Shown here: piece after piece, positions 31,701 to 45,033 of the stretch
How positions within the stretch are numbered: the first letter of the stretch is position 1
How the letters are laid out: each line of letters begins with the position of its first letter
Assembly: GCA_030490835.1 (NCBI GenBank)
Contig: CM059972.1
Coordinates: 53,983,563-54,047,562, forward strand
Length of the DNA stretch: 64,000 bases
Reading direction: 5' to 3'
From: Annona cherimola
Lineage: Eukaryota; Streptophyta; Magnoliopsida; Magnoliales; Annonaceae
Notes under the pieces: model-generated
What the model was told of the DNA's origin: nothing
The model's database searches: none
Seen by the model: only the letters and a program-made list of their open reading frames with translations
Translations under genes and position numbers: made by a program

Positions 31701-34700
31701 AAAGGATTATAACGATCTCAGGTAAGCAAGCGAACTTTCTAAAATGCTATTTTCTTTCTATGTGATTGATATGATTGAAATGTTTACATTTATTTTTTAA
31801 TGAATGGGCAAGCACAAGTTTTGAAAATGTAATGAAAAGCCACAAGTTTTTGGAAAAATGACGGCTTTAAAGAAAAGTCGTAAGTTTTGGAAAAGAATGG
31901 CTTTAAGGAAAAGCCTCAAGGTTTGCCTCATGGGAAGCAAGCAATACATTTTAAGATATTGATTTTATCATCAGTGTTGCCAAAGATTGGCAATGCTTTA
32001 TGTTAATGGAATTGAGAATTTTGCTTATGAGTAAGCAAGTTCTCCATGATAATGTTTTCAAAGGATTTCATGTTTGATGTCGATGGTTTTAAGAATTCGC
32101 TTTTAAGTAAGAAAGTTTTTTATGATATTGTTTCAAAAGTATTTTATAAGAAAAAGGAAATTTTGCCCTTTTTCACAAAGCAACAAATGTAAATAAGTTT
32201 TGAATTTTCCTTATGATGTTTAATGATAAATAATCATGTTATAAAAGAAAAAAAGGGAGATTTGATTTATGAAAAAGATTTATTTTGCTAGGTCTTGATA
32301 ATTAAATAATAAATGATGATTTGGACATAATTCATATGTTTTGAAATGATATTCAAAAAATTTTGATTTCCTTTCGTTAAGAAAATCTATGTTGAAAATA
32401 TCTTGAAAATGTTTATACGGATGTGTTGAAGAGGATTTAAGGATGACCAACCTCCTATGTTGATTTTCTTAAAATGGTTGGGTTTCGGATTGCTAAAATA
32501 GCATTCAAAAGACCATGCAAGGTTCCTTTATATAAAAATGACAAAATTGATATGTGGACAAGAAATTGATTTTAATGTGGTTGAGAAGGGGTTAGTACAA
32601 TTGCATAACTTTTGTGAGCAAAAGACCCTGAAATGAAAACCAAGAAAATGCTAGGAAAAATATATGATTTATTCTTGAAAATCTAAAAGTTTTGAAATTC
32701 TTTTATTAAAAAGGGTTTTAAAGTGTGTTGTTTCTCAAACATTTCAAATATTTATCAAAATATTTTACTCAAAATGTTTCTAACAGAATTTAAGGAAGGT
32801 CATCCTAAAATTAGATTTCAAATAACAACTTGTTATAGTGGGTGTGCTCGCTTTACAAGTTGACACGGACTGCGGTCTGTGATGTGTTTTCTTTCAGAAT
32901 AATTTATTTTAAAAAGACACAGACTTCGGTCTGTGATGTTTTTGAGTTATGGATGCAGACAGAGGTCTGTGATCCCGGTTTAAAAGGACATGGGTTGCAG
33001 TCTGTGGTTCTTCAAACCAAACGGGCTGCGGTCCGTCAAATAATGTACGGTGCACCAGTACAAGAAATAGGCAGGTTGTAGAGCACGGTTGGGATGACCG
33101 GGGCCCACTCTACATAAGGCCAAGTCGCTAAGGGATGGCAGGAGTGCCAGCGGTGCCCTCCCTGAGATGGGAGCAAGATAAATAAACAGCTGCTTGGCTA
33201 GCGTGTTGTTAAGGATTCTCTTCCAAAAGGTAGCATGATCACTTGCTAAGTGTCACTACTGGATTGGGAGAAATATGTTTGCATAAATTTTGCTTTTCAA
33301 AAGCCCAAAGATTGGGATATAAAAGCGTTTATATGAAAAAGTTATCATAAATTGGATTTTTATGAGCCATTATGCATAAGTTACCCTAAAAGTAAGGAGT
33401 TTTATATAAAATGTGTAAATATTAAGAATAAAAAGAAATAATTCTTATGCAAAAGTTTTCATGAAAAGGATTTATGACTTGTTTGCTATAAACAAGCCCC
33501 AAGATAGGGATTATGAAAAAGGAATTATGTTGGAAAATATTTTGGACATAAGAATATCCATTTCCTAAAAGGATTTATGTTGAAAAATATTTTGGACATA
33601 AGAATGTCCATTTTCAAAAGGTTTATGTGTGAAAAATGGTTAGACATGAGAATGTCCATTTCCTAAAGGGATTTATGTTGGAACATGTGTGGACATAAAA
33701 ATGTCCGTTTCTAAAAGAGTTTAAGGGATAAAAGTGTTTGTGGACATATGAATGTCCATTGCCAAAGAAAACTATGTGAAAAATATTTTGAGACATCAAA
33801 TGTCTCTTGACTAAAGGATTTTATGATGAAAAATATTTTTGTACATAAAAATGTCTTTCGCTGAGAAAGGCTTATATAAATAATGTTTTAGGACATGAGA
33901 ATGTCCTCCCTTGCCAAAGAATTTATGAGAAAAATATTTTGGACATAAAACGTCCACTGGCAAAAGATGGTTTTATGTAAATGTCTTGGAACATTGGAAA
34001 TGTTCACTCAAGGCAAAAAGGGAATTAAATAAAGAGGGTAAAACATGGATGTTTTGCCTTAACAAGTCCAGAGGTGGCTTGTAAATGATTTTAAGAATAA
34101 ATGTTTTATGATAATGTTTTAGGACATATAAATGTCATCAAGAAAAAGGTGTTCAAGATATTTAATGAAATGATTTTCAAGGAAGTCTTGCTCTAAAAGA
34201 TAAAATGCTTGCTTACTGAGTTATCACTCACATTTTGTTTTCCAAACCTTATACAGGTATTGGGAGACTCAAGCGGTCGAGGACCTAAGAAATTGAGAAA
34301 ATATACGAGATAGTACCATGTGGCCTAAAAGGATTAGCCATGGTGAGTGGAATGATATGAATGAAAGTTTTCAGGTATGTTGAGATATATATGTGAACTT
34401 GTTTAAAGTTCTGAGTTCTAGGTGAACTAATGATTGATTATATGTATGTATGCAATGGAAATGTCATGATTAGGTCAAGAAAACCTTTTATGTATAAGTA
34501 CATGTTGAGAAGTTATAAAATGGATATGTACAAATGTACCATTGCTTATGTTATATATGAAACAATGATGAATAAAGAAACGAAAAAAATTTCGACGAGT
34601 TCCAATTAAAATCCCACCGTGTGATCAGGGCAACAATCCTGATTCACATTTACCAATCGATAAGGTCTTGAGGTAAGGATGTGACGTCTCGGTTTGGGGC

Positions 34701-34706
34701 ACCACA
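28800..34706 (+). repeat. G1 3' LTR, 5907 bp, uninterrupted
   Basis: TGTGAAACCCC...GGGGCACCACA. Very long for an LTR. In order: AT-rich U3, a CTATGAATGG where G3 has its TATAAAAGG (about 30140), a CAAGTAAGT donor-like site (30306-30314), a long AT-rich part, the hairpin cluster 32866-33040, the 50-bp dyad array 33544-34005, the acceptor-like block 34207-34258 and the end block 34610-34660. ORFs up to 95 aa show no family signature. Confidence 0.93.
33544..34005. repeat. 50-bp-periodic dyad array (G1 3' LTR)
   Basis: Ten dyads start at 33544, 33594, 33642, 33691, 33742, 33791, 33841, 33891, 33941 and 33989 (spacing 48-51 bp). One more unit than in the 5' LTR segment, same co-varying arms. Confidence 0.9.
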
Positions 34707-34910
34707 CCAACAAAGGTGTCAAGCATATCTGGTGTCAGTGAATGTAGAGAAAGGCATGGAGGTAGAGATTAATCAGATTCCTGGGGTTAGGGAATTTCCT
34801 GATGTATTTCCAAAGGAGTTAACCACATTGCCTCCACAACGGGAAATGGATATGACCATAGATGTGATGTCGGGCACAACTCCAATTTCTAAAACTCCAT
34901 ATAGAATGGC
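34707..34910 (+). pseudogene. pol: G3 pol fragment: linker before reverse transcriptase
   Basis: Reads AYLVSVNVEKGMEVE, then REFPDVFPKELTTLPPQRE and TTPISKTPYRMA, the conserved approach to the Ty3/gypsy reverse transcriptase. The same segment occurs on the minus strand in G4 (about 60177-60300). It is cut on the left by G1 and on the right by a solo copia LTR, whose TSD ATGGC (34906-34910) falls in the RMA codons; the frame picks up at 36211. Gag and protease of G3 lie left of the window. Confidence 0.9.
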
Positions 34911-36210
34911 TGTTGATCATATGCTTGCTTTAAGAATGATTAATTTGATTTTGAAGATTAACAAATAATTGAAATATCATTTAAAAGGATCTAATAAATT
35001 TGTCTAAGTGTTCTTAGATATTTTATCTCTAATTATGTGTATGAAAATGAAAATGTGAAATAATTTAAGTTTCAAGAGTTCAATTTCATGAATTGCTAGT
35101 TCAGCAAAGTGAAGTCTCAGCCCAAGTCGACTTCACTTGCAACTTGGGTGAAGTTCCAGACCCAAGTCGACTTCGCCTGCGACTTCGGACAGACAGCAAA
35201 GTGAAGTCTCAACCCAAGTCGACTTCACTTGCGACTTGGGTGAAGTCCCAGACTCAAGTGGACTTCACCTGCAACTTCGAAGGTAAAATTCTGGACAGCA
35301 AGTTTTAACAAGACGAAGTCGCATCCCAATTCGACTTCACCCATCCGAAGTCGACTCCACTCATCCGAAGTCGACTCCACTTGCGACTTCAACTCGTAAT
35401 GGTCGAAAATTCGAACGTTGGAGCTCTAGATGCACGTGAACCTCCACTCCAACGACTAGAATCTTTTTTCTCTATATATACCATTGATGTATGAAGGTTA
35501 AGGAAGAGAGAAGGAGAAAAGAAAGAGGAAAACACAAGTTGGGCTTTCATCTTCTAATATTCAAGTGTGTTGAAGTTATTTGAACAACTATTGAAGCTTC
35601 AAGTGCTACAACTTCCAAGTGTGCTTCCAAGATTATCATCTCCACATGACAAGGAGCTTCCGGTGCTTATCGAATACACGTTGTAAAGTGTAATTTCTCT
35701 TTTATTTATTTGTTTTATGTTGTTGCCTTGGATCGGTGTTGGAGACCAAATTCAATAAGAAGCAAAACAGGGGGTTGGTTTGAGTTTGTCTCACTAACGG
35801 GTTTTTCTTGGTTGGTTTGAGTTTGTCTCACCAATAGATTGGACTTGGTTGGTTGGAGTTGGTCTCACCAACAAGTGATTATTGTATATGCTCCCTAGAG
35901 CTAGAATCTAGAAGAGAATGGGTGCTCTAGATTGTATTGAAAATACAATAGTGGAACCCTAGACACAACGGGTGTGTGCTTGGAAGAGTGGAGTAGGGAA
36001 GGTTGCCCGAACCACTATATATTATTGTCTCTTGTTTAGTTTGATTGCTTGTATTTTATATTCCATCTGCACCCTCTCATTCTATCTCATTTCACGTTTC
36101 ATCAAGGGGATTGAAATTATAAGGGGTTAAGTTTTAATTTACCAAAGAATTTTTTAAGAACCCATTTCACCCCTCCCCTCTTGGGTTTTGCCATTAACTC
36201 GGGACCAACA
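34911..36210 (+). mobile_element. Solo Sirevirus-type LTR inside G3 pol (1300 bp)
   Basis: TGTTGATC...GGGACCAACA with TSD ATGGC (34906-34910, 36211-36215). The end (TCACCCCTCCCCTCTTGGG, then ACTCGGGACCAACA) matches the C1 and 49999-51678 LTRs; the start is divergent and it is shorter, so probably a subfamily. AAGTCGAC units lie at 35115-35395; TATATATACC near 35475. No internal region. Confidence 0.92.
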
Positions 36211-36215
36211 ATGGC

Positions 36216-36827
36216 GCCAACTGAAATGAATGAACTAAGGACTCAAATACAGGAGCTGTTGGATAAGGGTTTCATCCGACCAAGTGTGTCTCATTGGGGA
36301 GCTCCGATATTGTTTGTGAGGAAAAAAGATGAAAGTTTGAGGTTATGTATTGATTACTGGGAGCTAAATAAAGTTACAATAAAGAATAAGTATCCATTGC
36401 CCAGGATCGATGATTTATTCGATCAATTGCAAGGAGCCACAACTTTCTCCAAGATTGATCTACAGTCAGGGTATCATCAACTGAAGATAAGTCCTACCGA
36501 TACTCATAAAACGGCTTTTCGAACCAGGTATGGACATTATGAGTTTTTGGTAATGCCTTTCGGACTTACTAATGCCCCTGCTGTATTCATGGATATAATG
36601 AATAGAGTTTTTCGGGACTATCTTGATCAATTTGTGGTTGTATTTATTGACGATGTCCTGATCTACTCTAAAACGGAGAAAGAGCATGAAAGTCATTTAC
36701 GAAGGGTTTTAGAAAGGTTAAGAAAACAAAAATTATATGCCAAGTTGAAGAAATGTGAGTTTTGATTGAAACAAATAGGATTTCTTGGGCATATAATATC
36801 AGAAAGAGGTATTTAATTTGATCCTCA
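36216..36827 (+). pseudogene. pol: G3 pol: reverse transcriptase, first part
   Basis: Ty3/gypsy reverse transcriptase: [88 protein letters not shown] and the catalytic box FIDDVLIYS. Stops occur after KKCEF (about 36765) and after SERGI (about 36814). It is cut at 36827 by G2 (TSD CCTCA at 36823-36827) and continues at 52334. Confidence 0.95.
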
Positions 36828-39800
36828 TGTGGCGCCCCGAACCGAGACGTCACTTCCTTACCTCAATATCTATCGATTGGTAAATGTGAATCAGGATTTT
36901 TTCCCTGATCACGCGGCGGGTTCTTAATTGGATCTCGGCTAATTTTTTTTTTGTTTTCACCTGTCATCATTCATAACTTTATATAGCAATCATCACGCAT
37001 TGTGACATTTCACTTGTAATAGAATTCATCATTTCATTCATAGCATCCTTTCATGTCTGTCATTATTCACTCAATCATTGTACATATCATACTTGCATAC
37101 ATTTAGTCATTGACTCACATGAAACTTAGAATTCTAACTAAGTTCATATATACATAAACAAGGAACTTAGAATTCTAACTAAGTTCATATACACAATTAG
37201 CTTACCTTAGCATATTCATGTTTTTCCATTCCTCATAGCCTTCAAGGCTATCATCACGTACCTTCCTCCACGTCTTAGGTTCGCAACCTTCTGAGTTTCC
37301 TCGATACCTGTCTAAGAGTTGGGAAAACAAAACGTGAGTGACAACTCAGTAAGCAAGCATTTTATCTTTAGGGCAAGGCTTCATTGAAAAACTTTTTCAT
37401 AAACATCGGGAATACCTTTTTCCTGAGGACATGTATATGTCCTAAAATATCATCGTGAAATCCTTTGTTTATGAAGACAATTCCATGTCCTTGAATGTTT
37501 TCATAAGACATTCATTCTTAAAATCATTTACAAGCCGCGTCTGGGCTTGTTAAGGCAAAACATATACGTTTTACCTTCTCTAATGAGTTCCCTTTAATCT
37601 TATATCAACATTTTTAATGTTCATAGCCATTATATGAAAAAATCGGTTGCCAGTGGACGTTTTACGTCTAAAACATTTTTCTTATAAAGCCTTTGGCAAA
37701 GGAGGACATCCTCATGTCCTAAAACATCATTAGCATAAGCCATCATAAAATCCTTTAGCCAAGAGACATTTTATGTCTCAAAATATTTTTTATATAGCTT
37801 TCTTTGGCAATGGACATTCATATGTCCTAAAACACTTTTTACTTCCAACACATTAACATTGGACATTCTCATGTCCATAAACCCTTATCATTTCGGCTCT
37901 TTAGAAAAGGACATTCTTATATCCAATCTAAGTTTCACATAAATCTTTTTCATAATCCCCGTCTTGGGGCTTGTTTGTAGCAAACAAGGCAAATAAAATA
38001 CTTCAACCATTTTCATAACTGCATTTGCATAAAAACATTTCCTTTTATTCCCGTTATTTACACTTTTGTGTAAGACACCCTCTCTTTTAGGATAACATAT
38101 GCATATTAGCTCATAAAAATCCCTTTTAGTATAACTTTTTGTATAGATGCTTTCATATCCCAATCTTTAGTCTTTCAAAAAGCAAAATGTATGCAAATGC
38201 ATTTCTCCCCATCTAGTAGTGAAACTTAGCAAGTGATCATGCTACCTTTTGGAAGAAAATCCTTAACAACACGCTAGCCCAGCTGCTGTTTATTTATCCT
38301 GCTTTCATCTCAGGGAGGGTGCCGCTGGCACTCCTGCCATCCCTTAGCGACTTTGCCTTATGTAGACTGGGCCCTGGTCATCCCAACCGTACTCTACAAC
38401 TTGCCTATTACTTGTACTGGTACACTGTACGTTATTATGACGGACCGCAGTCCGTTTGGTTTGAAGAACCACAGACCGCAGCCCATGTCCTTTAAAACCA
38501 GGATCACAGACCGTAGTCTGTGTCAACTTATAAGCGAGCGCACCCACTTTAACAAGTTGTTATTTGAAATCTAGTTTTAGGATGACCTTCCTTAAATTTC
38601 TTTAGAAGCATTTTGAGTAAAATATTTTGATAAATATTTGAGATGTTTGAGAAACAACACATCTTAAAACTCTTTTAATAAAGGAATTTCAAAACTTTTG
38701 GATTTCCATAAATAAATCATATTTTTCTCTAATATTTTCTTGGTTTTCATTTCAGGACCTTTTGTTTACAAAAGTTATGCAATTATGCTATCTCCTTGTC
38801 CATAACCTAAAAATTTAATAATTTTCAACATATCTATTATTTTTATGTAAAATGGGGAATTGCATAGTCTTTTGAATGCCAATAAGAAACCTGAAATCAA
38901 AACATTTTGTGAAATCAACATAGAAGGTTGGTCATCCATAAATCCCCTTCAATGCATCCATAGAAACATTTTTCCAACATTTTCAACATAGATTTCCTTG
39001 TCTAAAGAAAATCAAAACTTTTCGAATATCATTTCAAAACATATCGAATATTAGCATGGAGAACTTGCTTGCTCATAATCAAAATTCTCAATTCCATTAA
39101 CTTGAAGCATTCCCATCCTTGGCAAAACTTAGGATAAATTATTTATCTTAAGAAGTGTCGCTTTCTTCCCATGAAGCAAACCTTAAGACTTTTCATTAAA
39201 GTCATCATTTTTTCAAAACTTATGGCTTTGCATTAAAGCCGTCATATTAAAAACTTATGCTTGCCCATTCGTTAAAACATAAACATAGACAATTCAATCA
39301 TATCAATCACATAGAAAGAAAATGGCATTTTAGAAAGTTTGTTTGCTAACCTGAGATCGCCATAATCCCTTTTCCTTGCCTATACGCATAAAAATGACAT
39401 TGCATTTATACATATAATCTCATATGTTTGCACTTAATTTAGTTTTCCAACCCATATATTTTCATTGACTATATGACCCACTTGTTTTACAAGTCGGAGA
39501 TTTATACATTACAACGCAACTTGTGCATCATATTATCTATTTTTTTCATTCTTAGTATCCTTACTTAGGATAGTTTTCAAGCATATCATGATCTTTCATT
39601 TATCTCAATGAAGTTTCATTATCCTTCATTTATCATTTACTTATCCATTTTTCACATTTCTTTCATTAATGCTTACTTTAAGCACATGTTTAAGAGATTA
39701 AGCTTCATATATCAATCCCAAATTTTAAGATTTACAAATATTATCAAAACAGCACCTTGTTTACACGTTTCAACATATTTCCATCCATTTTTCATTTTAG

Positions 39801-42443
39801 CAAATCACATTAACTCATTACCTCTTTCCATCATTTATATCCTGCACTTAAACTCTCTTGAAGACACATATAATATGTGTTATGGAAAATTTTCCTAAAC
39901 AGAAATATATTTATAAAATATATCATATCTTCATGCATTTTTGCACAAAACCAAATTTCACAAGTCAGTCATCACCCTTGCATATATATTCCTTCTCATA
40001 TGCCCATTTGGCAACATATACATAATGGATTTCATAAAATTTCTAAGTCAGCAATATAATCCCTATTTTAGCATGATATCATCCCTTAATTATCACTTTA
40101 TTTAGGGTATTTTCATGGGATTTAAATCCATTAATCATAGGTTTCCAAAACAGCAACTTTGGAACCCATTTTTCACCCGTTTAACGTGTCTTTTGACACA
40201 TAACCTTATGCAGTTATATAATTGCGAATTTTCAGCAATTAATCCACCTTTTCCTAACCCAAATTTAGTGTATTAACATATATATAAATTTTGATCATTT
40301 CTACATAGGTTTCATATTTCTTTTTGATTTGTTTCTCAAATTATCCACATGTGCTGAAATCAGGCGTACTGAAATCTCAAAATCTTGAATTAATATCAAA
40401 TAAAGTATTTTTTGTCTTAAATTTATATCATACCTTAATAACTACATTAATTAACCAAAATAAATATTTCAAGCATAAAAAATTAAGCTTTTATATTTAT
40501 TTTGGTATTTTTACCTTGCTGGACAGCAGCATTCATTTTCAGTCAGCCTTAATCACGTAAATTATTGGGTACATTTATACCCTTAAAAACCTAATTTTTA
40601 ATTTTTTCTTGTGATCCTCAATATGACTTATATATCCTGTAAAATTTTCAGCCCAAAATTCCTTGTAAAAAATTACTAAAAAGCATTTTCTACAGCTGAT
40701 CCTGTCACCCATTTTACCCTGTTTAGGTTAATCTTCTCAAATTTTTAATTTGAAATATTCTAAATATTTCAATCTAAAATTTTGGTCGTCCCTTAATAAT
40801 CATATAATTAACTTATAAAAAAAATTTCAATTTGAAAATCCTTCGTTTACTACTTCATGCATATTTTGGTTTATAATATCATATAATTTCCAGATTTGAA
40901 GTATAAACTCAAAATAATCATATACTTACTTGATTAAAGGGGTGATCCATCCTTTTACCCTTTCTTTTTCCTTGGTTTTCCCTTCCTTTTGTCTTGCTAG
41001 GTGCTGGACGTGAGGCTGCCTTGGGGAAGAAGATGGAGTTCAGCACTTGGAAGAATTTTCCAAGCCTCCAACCTTGTGAACGTGCTTGACTTGGTGGGGC
41101 TGGAATTTCCAGCAGTGGGCCCCACTTGTTGCTGTATTTTCTACAGACATTGAATGCCCTCTTATTCTCTTATGTGTTGGTGAACTCATAGCCATATAAA
41201 TTATCATTTTACTATTTTTTAAAAATCCACAAATCTGCATTAATCCGGGTCGTCCAAATCTGTCCAGCCCTTGCACGTCACTTGCTGCCCATTTTCATTT
41301 CATTTTTTTTCCATTTTTTTTAAATCCCAAAATGTAGGTAATTTATACACCTAATTATACCTTAATTCATTAATTAATTTTTCATTAAAAAAATTTATCA
41401 AAATGGCAGCAAATCAGCACATCATTTGGATGTCATTTGCATGCAACAAGTTATCCACTTTTACACCTTCAATGGAAGCTACTGTTCACGAATTTTCTTG
41501 ATTTTTTTTAACATAATTAAATGTTTATTTATACATCCAAACATGGAAGCTATATATATATACACATAATTCATAAAATAAAAATTGCAAAAATAACCAG
41601 CTGCAACTGCCTATTGACGTCCATATGCATGTCACCTCTCCCATGCTCATTTTGAGCACTCTTAGCCCCTTTAATGTGGACATCAATGCATGGATAATTC
41701 ATGGGATTTTTTCATTTTATAATTATGCATAAAATACCCTGCATTGCATCTGCATTTGACACCTATTTGGTTCATTAAAAATTGGATTAATTCCATGTAC
41801 TCTAGCATTAAATACATGGTACTCTTGTGGTGCAAAAGTCAACCATATATACCTTTTTCAATTCATGTATTTTCCCAACTTAATTTGCTTAATCCAAACC
41901 TTCCAAAATATTAATCTTATAATTTCGTTCAACCGTTTCAAATTTCATCTCAATCCGATTTTCCTAGCTCTAGTTATAGCCGTTGGAAGTTAACGGTTGA
42001 AATTGAGATGTGATCAATAAATCATTAATCTAATTTCATCAAGGATTTTCATAATCCAATAATCCCTTAATATCAAGCCCAACATCATCAACTTCCATTC
42101 AAATTTCACTTGAATCTGCCTTCCAGGAGTTGAGTTATGAATTTTCTAGTGTTTTCCAACATAATTCCACAATTTCCATTTTAATCTCCATTAATTAAAT
42201 CATGGAAATTAAACTAAACATTCATGCCACATTAGCATGTTTTAATCCTCATTATGCCCCTTTAGTCACCTTGACTCATATTGGGCTCCGGCGATTAAAT
42301 TTTTAATCACCCTTCTTAATTAAACCCTAATTGCAACATATCCTAAAATTCTAAAATCATCCAAAAATTCCATTTAATCATATATAAGTCACATGTACAT
42401 GTTCAATGCATACATTGAATCTTACTTAGGTTGGAGTTTCACA
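36828..42443 (-). repeat. G2 3' LTR, 5616 bp
   Basis: TGTGGCGCCCCG...AGTTTCACA on the plus strand. In order: end block (36870-36930), acceptor-like block (37303-37372), dyad array (37427-37925), hairpin cluster (38438-38525), donor-like TACTTACTTG (40924), then AT-rich sequence to 42443. About 250 bp present in the other LTR (46870-47120) is missing near 39050. Confidence 0.93.
37427..37925. repeat. Dyad array in G2 3' LTR
   Basis: Units such as GGACATGTATATGTCC, GGACATCCTCATGTCC, GAGACATTTTATGTCTC and GGACATTCATATGTCC, mostly 48-49 bp apart (37654, 37703, then 37812, 37861, 37909). The partner LTR keeps only the part at about 45630-45930. Confidence 0.85.
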
Positions 42444-45033
42444 ATCCTTCCCCCCTTATAACAGGTTTCGTCCCGAAACTTATTATATCTCAAATGTCAG
42501 GGGTAAAGCTCATATAAAATTGCTAATTCATCATCTTCCTCCAATATTTCAATGGTTCACTATGCTTCCGCTGTGCTACTCTGTCTTAGTGGCATTTTTT
42601 AGTCTTGGTCCCTTAGACCTATCACTTATCTCTACTATTCCTTGTTCACACATGGGTTTCTCATTAGCATTTGCCCTTCATTTGTGTCATTTGTCACTGT
42701 TTTCCCTTATACATGGAGAATTTGCATCCTTCCCATCTTATCAAAGGGTAAGTTTTAAGTTACCCATTCATTCGTAAAAATCTATAGCAATTATTTTCAC
42801 ATATCATTATACATAATACATTCATTCTATAATATAGAGCAAAAGTTGCTCTCATATATAGTTTCATACATGTCTTAGCAAAAGACATTTTTGCTCAGCT
42901 ATCCATTCATTCTCCTCTCATAATGTCTACTGTTAGATTTTTTTTTTACCGTCGTAGACTATCTATTAGGAATACCAGTATTAAACCAGTCTAAAATATT
43001 TTCTTCCTCAGTTTCCTTTCCAGTTTACATAAACTAGTAAGGGTCCTTATCATTTTCAAATTTTCCTAACCTCATTTCTTATGAATATCATAGAGAAATC
43101 ATTTCTCTCATATATATGTTTCAATCATATCTAAATTGAAAAGAATTACGGCAATCATTATTGCCTTCATTCTTCTCTTCATTTTTCTACCATCTCTTGC
43201 TATGATATACCAACTTTTGTGGTATCATATGTATGATCTTCTTTTCCTTCTATGCATGTTAACTAGGCATAGCTTGCTACACCTTTTTGCAATAATTTGC
43301 AGGGATTTCCTATCAATTATAGCTATCGATTGAGTTGATCTTTCTTATTCTTTCTTTTCCTACACCAGGTTACTTAGTTTTTAGTGGCAAGTTATCCTTG
43401 TCTTAATTGTACATGTTCATTACCAACATGTGGTATATCCTGATGTTCTATTGGAAGACATTTCTTAACAAATTCTTCCAGATTACCTTCTTTGATTATG
43501 GCATAATAGCCATTTTAGGGTTTCTTACTACTTACAAGCATTGCCAATCAATGCTTGGACATTTCATTTGACTACATGTTCAAACCTTGAACATGTTCTT
43601 AGGTTCACTCATCCATTGCTCAGTCTGAATAAAATCTAATTCACCTGAGAACTTAGGTGGATACCAAGCTAGAAAGGCATCAATAACCTTCCCATTTACT
43701 TCTATCTTACCATTATCAACCCTTAAAGGTCTAGGTCTAAGTTAAAATTTATTACCCGTATCGATTCATCTTTTCCACCTGCTTCTAATTGGTTCTGTTG
43801 GGTATTTTCCCAAAGGTCCTGTATTATTCTTCTGTCTAAGCTACATAATCTTGGGCGGCTTACTGCATAGCTCTTTCTAAAGCTGCAGTTATCCTTTACT
43901 CTTTCTACCTGTGAGATATTACTCTTAGCGGTAATACCTCAAATCCTTTGACTTAGGGTTTATAGTTTCCCGTCGTTAACGGGTTCATGGACTCACTTGT
44001 CCTGGTCATTTAGATTTGCTACTAGCTTCTCTTATTCCTTGTTGACTCATATCAGCAACTGCCTTTCCCTTGTTCAAAACTAAGGTAATAAGCATGTTGT
44101 AGAATGCATCATATAACATTATGTCAATAGCATTTCTCATTATAATATTCATTCATATCATACATAGTCAACATGATCATTTCCGATCATAAAATCATCA
44201 CACATAGTCAATAACATAATCTAGAAAGATCAATGATCTTTCCTTTTTTTATATAACTTAGCACTTAAATGAAATCATATGCATCTGTATTTTCATAACA
44301 TTAAACATCATACATTAGGAGTCAAAAGAAACTCCCTTTTTCGTACCTTTCTCATTTCTACCTGCATATTTCATGGTGTAAGGTTGCTTTTCCCTACACA
44401 TACAGATTATATTTGCATAATCTGTCATTTTATCATGAACATAATTCTAAACTAAAAATCACTTAGAAAGTTAGCACCTTGGTGCCTTCCATATGTCACC
44501 ATGGCTCTATACCTTAAACATATGTATCATATAGCACAGTCATGTGCTATCTTAGGTAAGGTGTGGTCAACCTTAGGTATGGGGGGTCTCTATGTAGAGT
44601 TCCATAACCCGTCATCTGTTCTGATTCTCTTCTATCCTTTGTCTTTCTTTAAATTTTCCTACCTCCTTCATTTCATCTGACCTCATATCATTTTTCCTTT
44701 GTATACCCTCTATTTCATGAAACATGGCGACCAGCTATATTTCCTTAATTAACCATATCCTTGTGTCATAATGACACACAATATAAGACAATACATATCG
44801 TATGTGTCGTATACTCTCAATCTATTTCTTGCATCATTTTCTATTTTTCTTCTATATCTGTCCATCAATCTTTGCTGAAATATCATCTTTGTGATATCAA
44901 GCCTTTGCTTTCCATGCCTATTACCAATTCATATTCTGATACCAACTTCTGTGGCATCAGACCTATCCTTTCATCATCCTTTATTTTCTTCTTCTCCCAC
45001 CTATTTATCAATCCTTGCTTTGATACCAAGCTC
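42444..45033 (-). other. G2 internal region, non-coding
   Basis: 2590 bp. On the minus strand it starts with primer site TGGTATCAAAGC (45028-45017), one base different from the others, and ends with a polypurine tract (ATAAGGGGGGAAGGAT, about 42459-42444) next to the 3' LTR. It is about 760 bp longer than G1's interior. No gag-pol motif seen; frames are short and unremarkable. Confidence 0.85.
45017..45028 (-). promoter_or_regulatory. G2 primer-binding site
   Basis: TGGTATCAAAGC on the minus strand, five bases from the LTR, one mismatch to the tRNA-Met complement in G1, G4, C1 and C2. Confidence 0.85.

Larger units (their letters stand above)
6513..34706 (+). mobile_element. G1: non-coding gypsy-type element with giant LTRs, split by C1 and C2
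   Basis: The 5' LTR is visible as 6513-7627 and 25265-26968, interrupted by C1 (left edge) and C2. The internal region is 26969-28799 and the 3' LTR is 28800-34706 (5907 bp). The pieces are collinear: 6513-7627 matches about 31897-33006 and 25265-26968 matches about 33003-34706. Ends are TG...CA, with a tRNA-Met primer site and a polypurine tract. No retroviral domain is recognisable in the 1831-bp interior, so it looks like a LARD-type passenger. The right TSD copy is CCAAC (34707-34711); the left copy lies outside the window. It interrupts G3 pol. Confidence 0.88.

Noticed and set aside
39608..39898. 96-aa ORF repeated at 47679-47969
   Set aside because: Both lie at the same position in the two LTRs of G2. 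AT-rich, no domain, antisense to the element.
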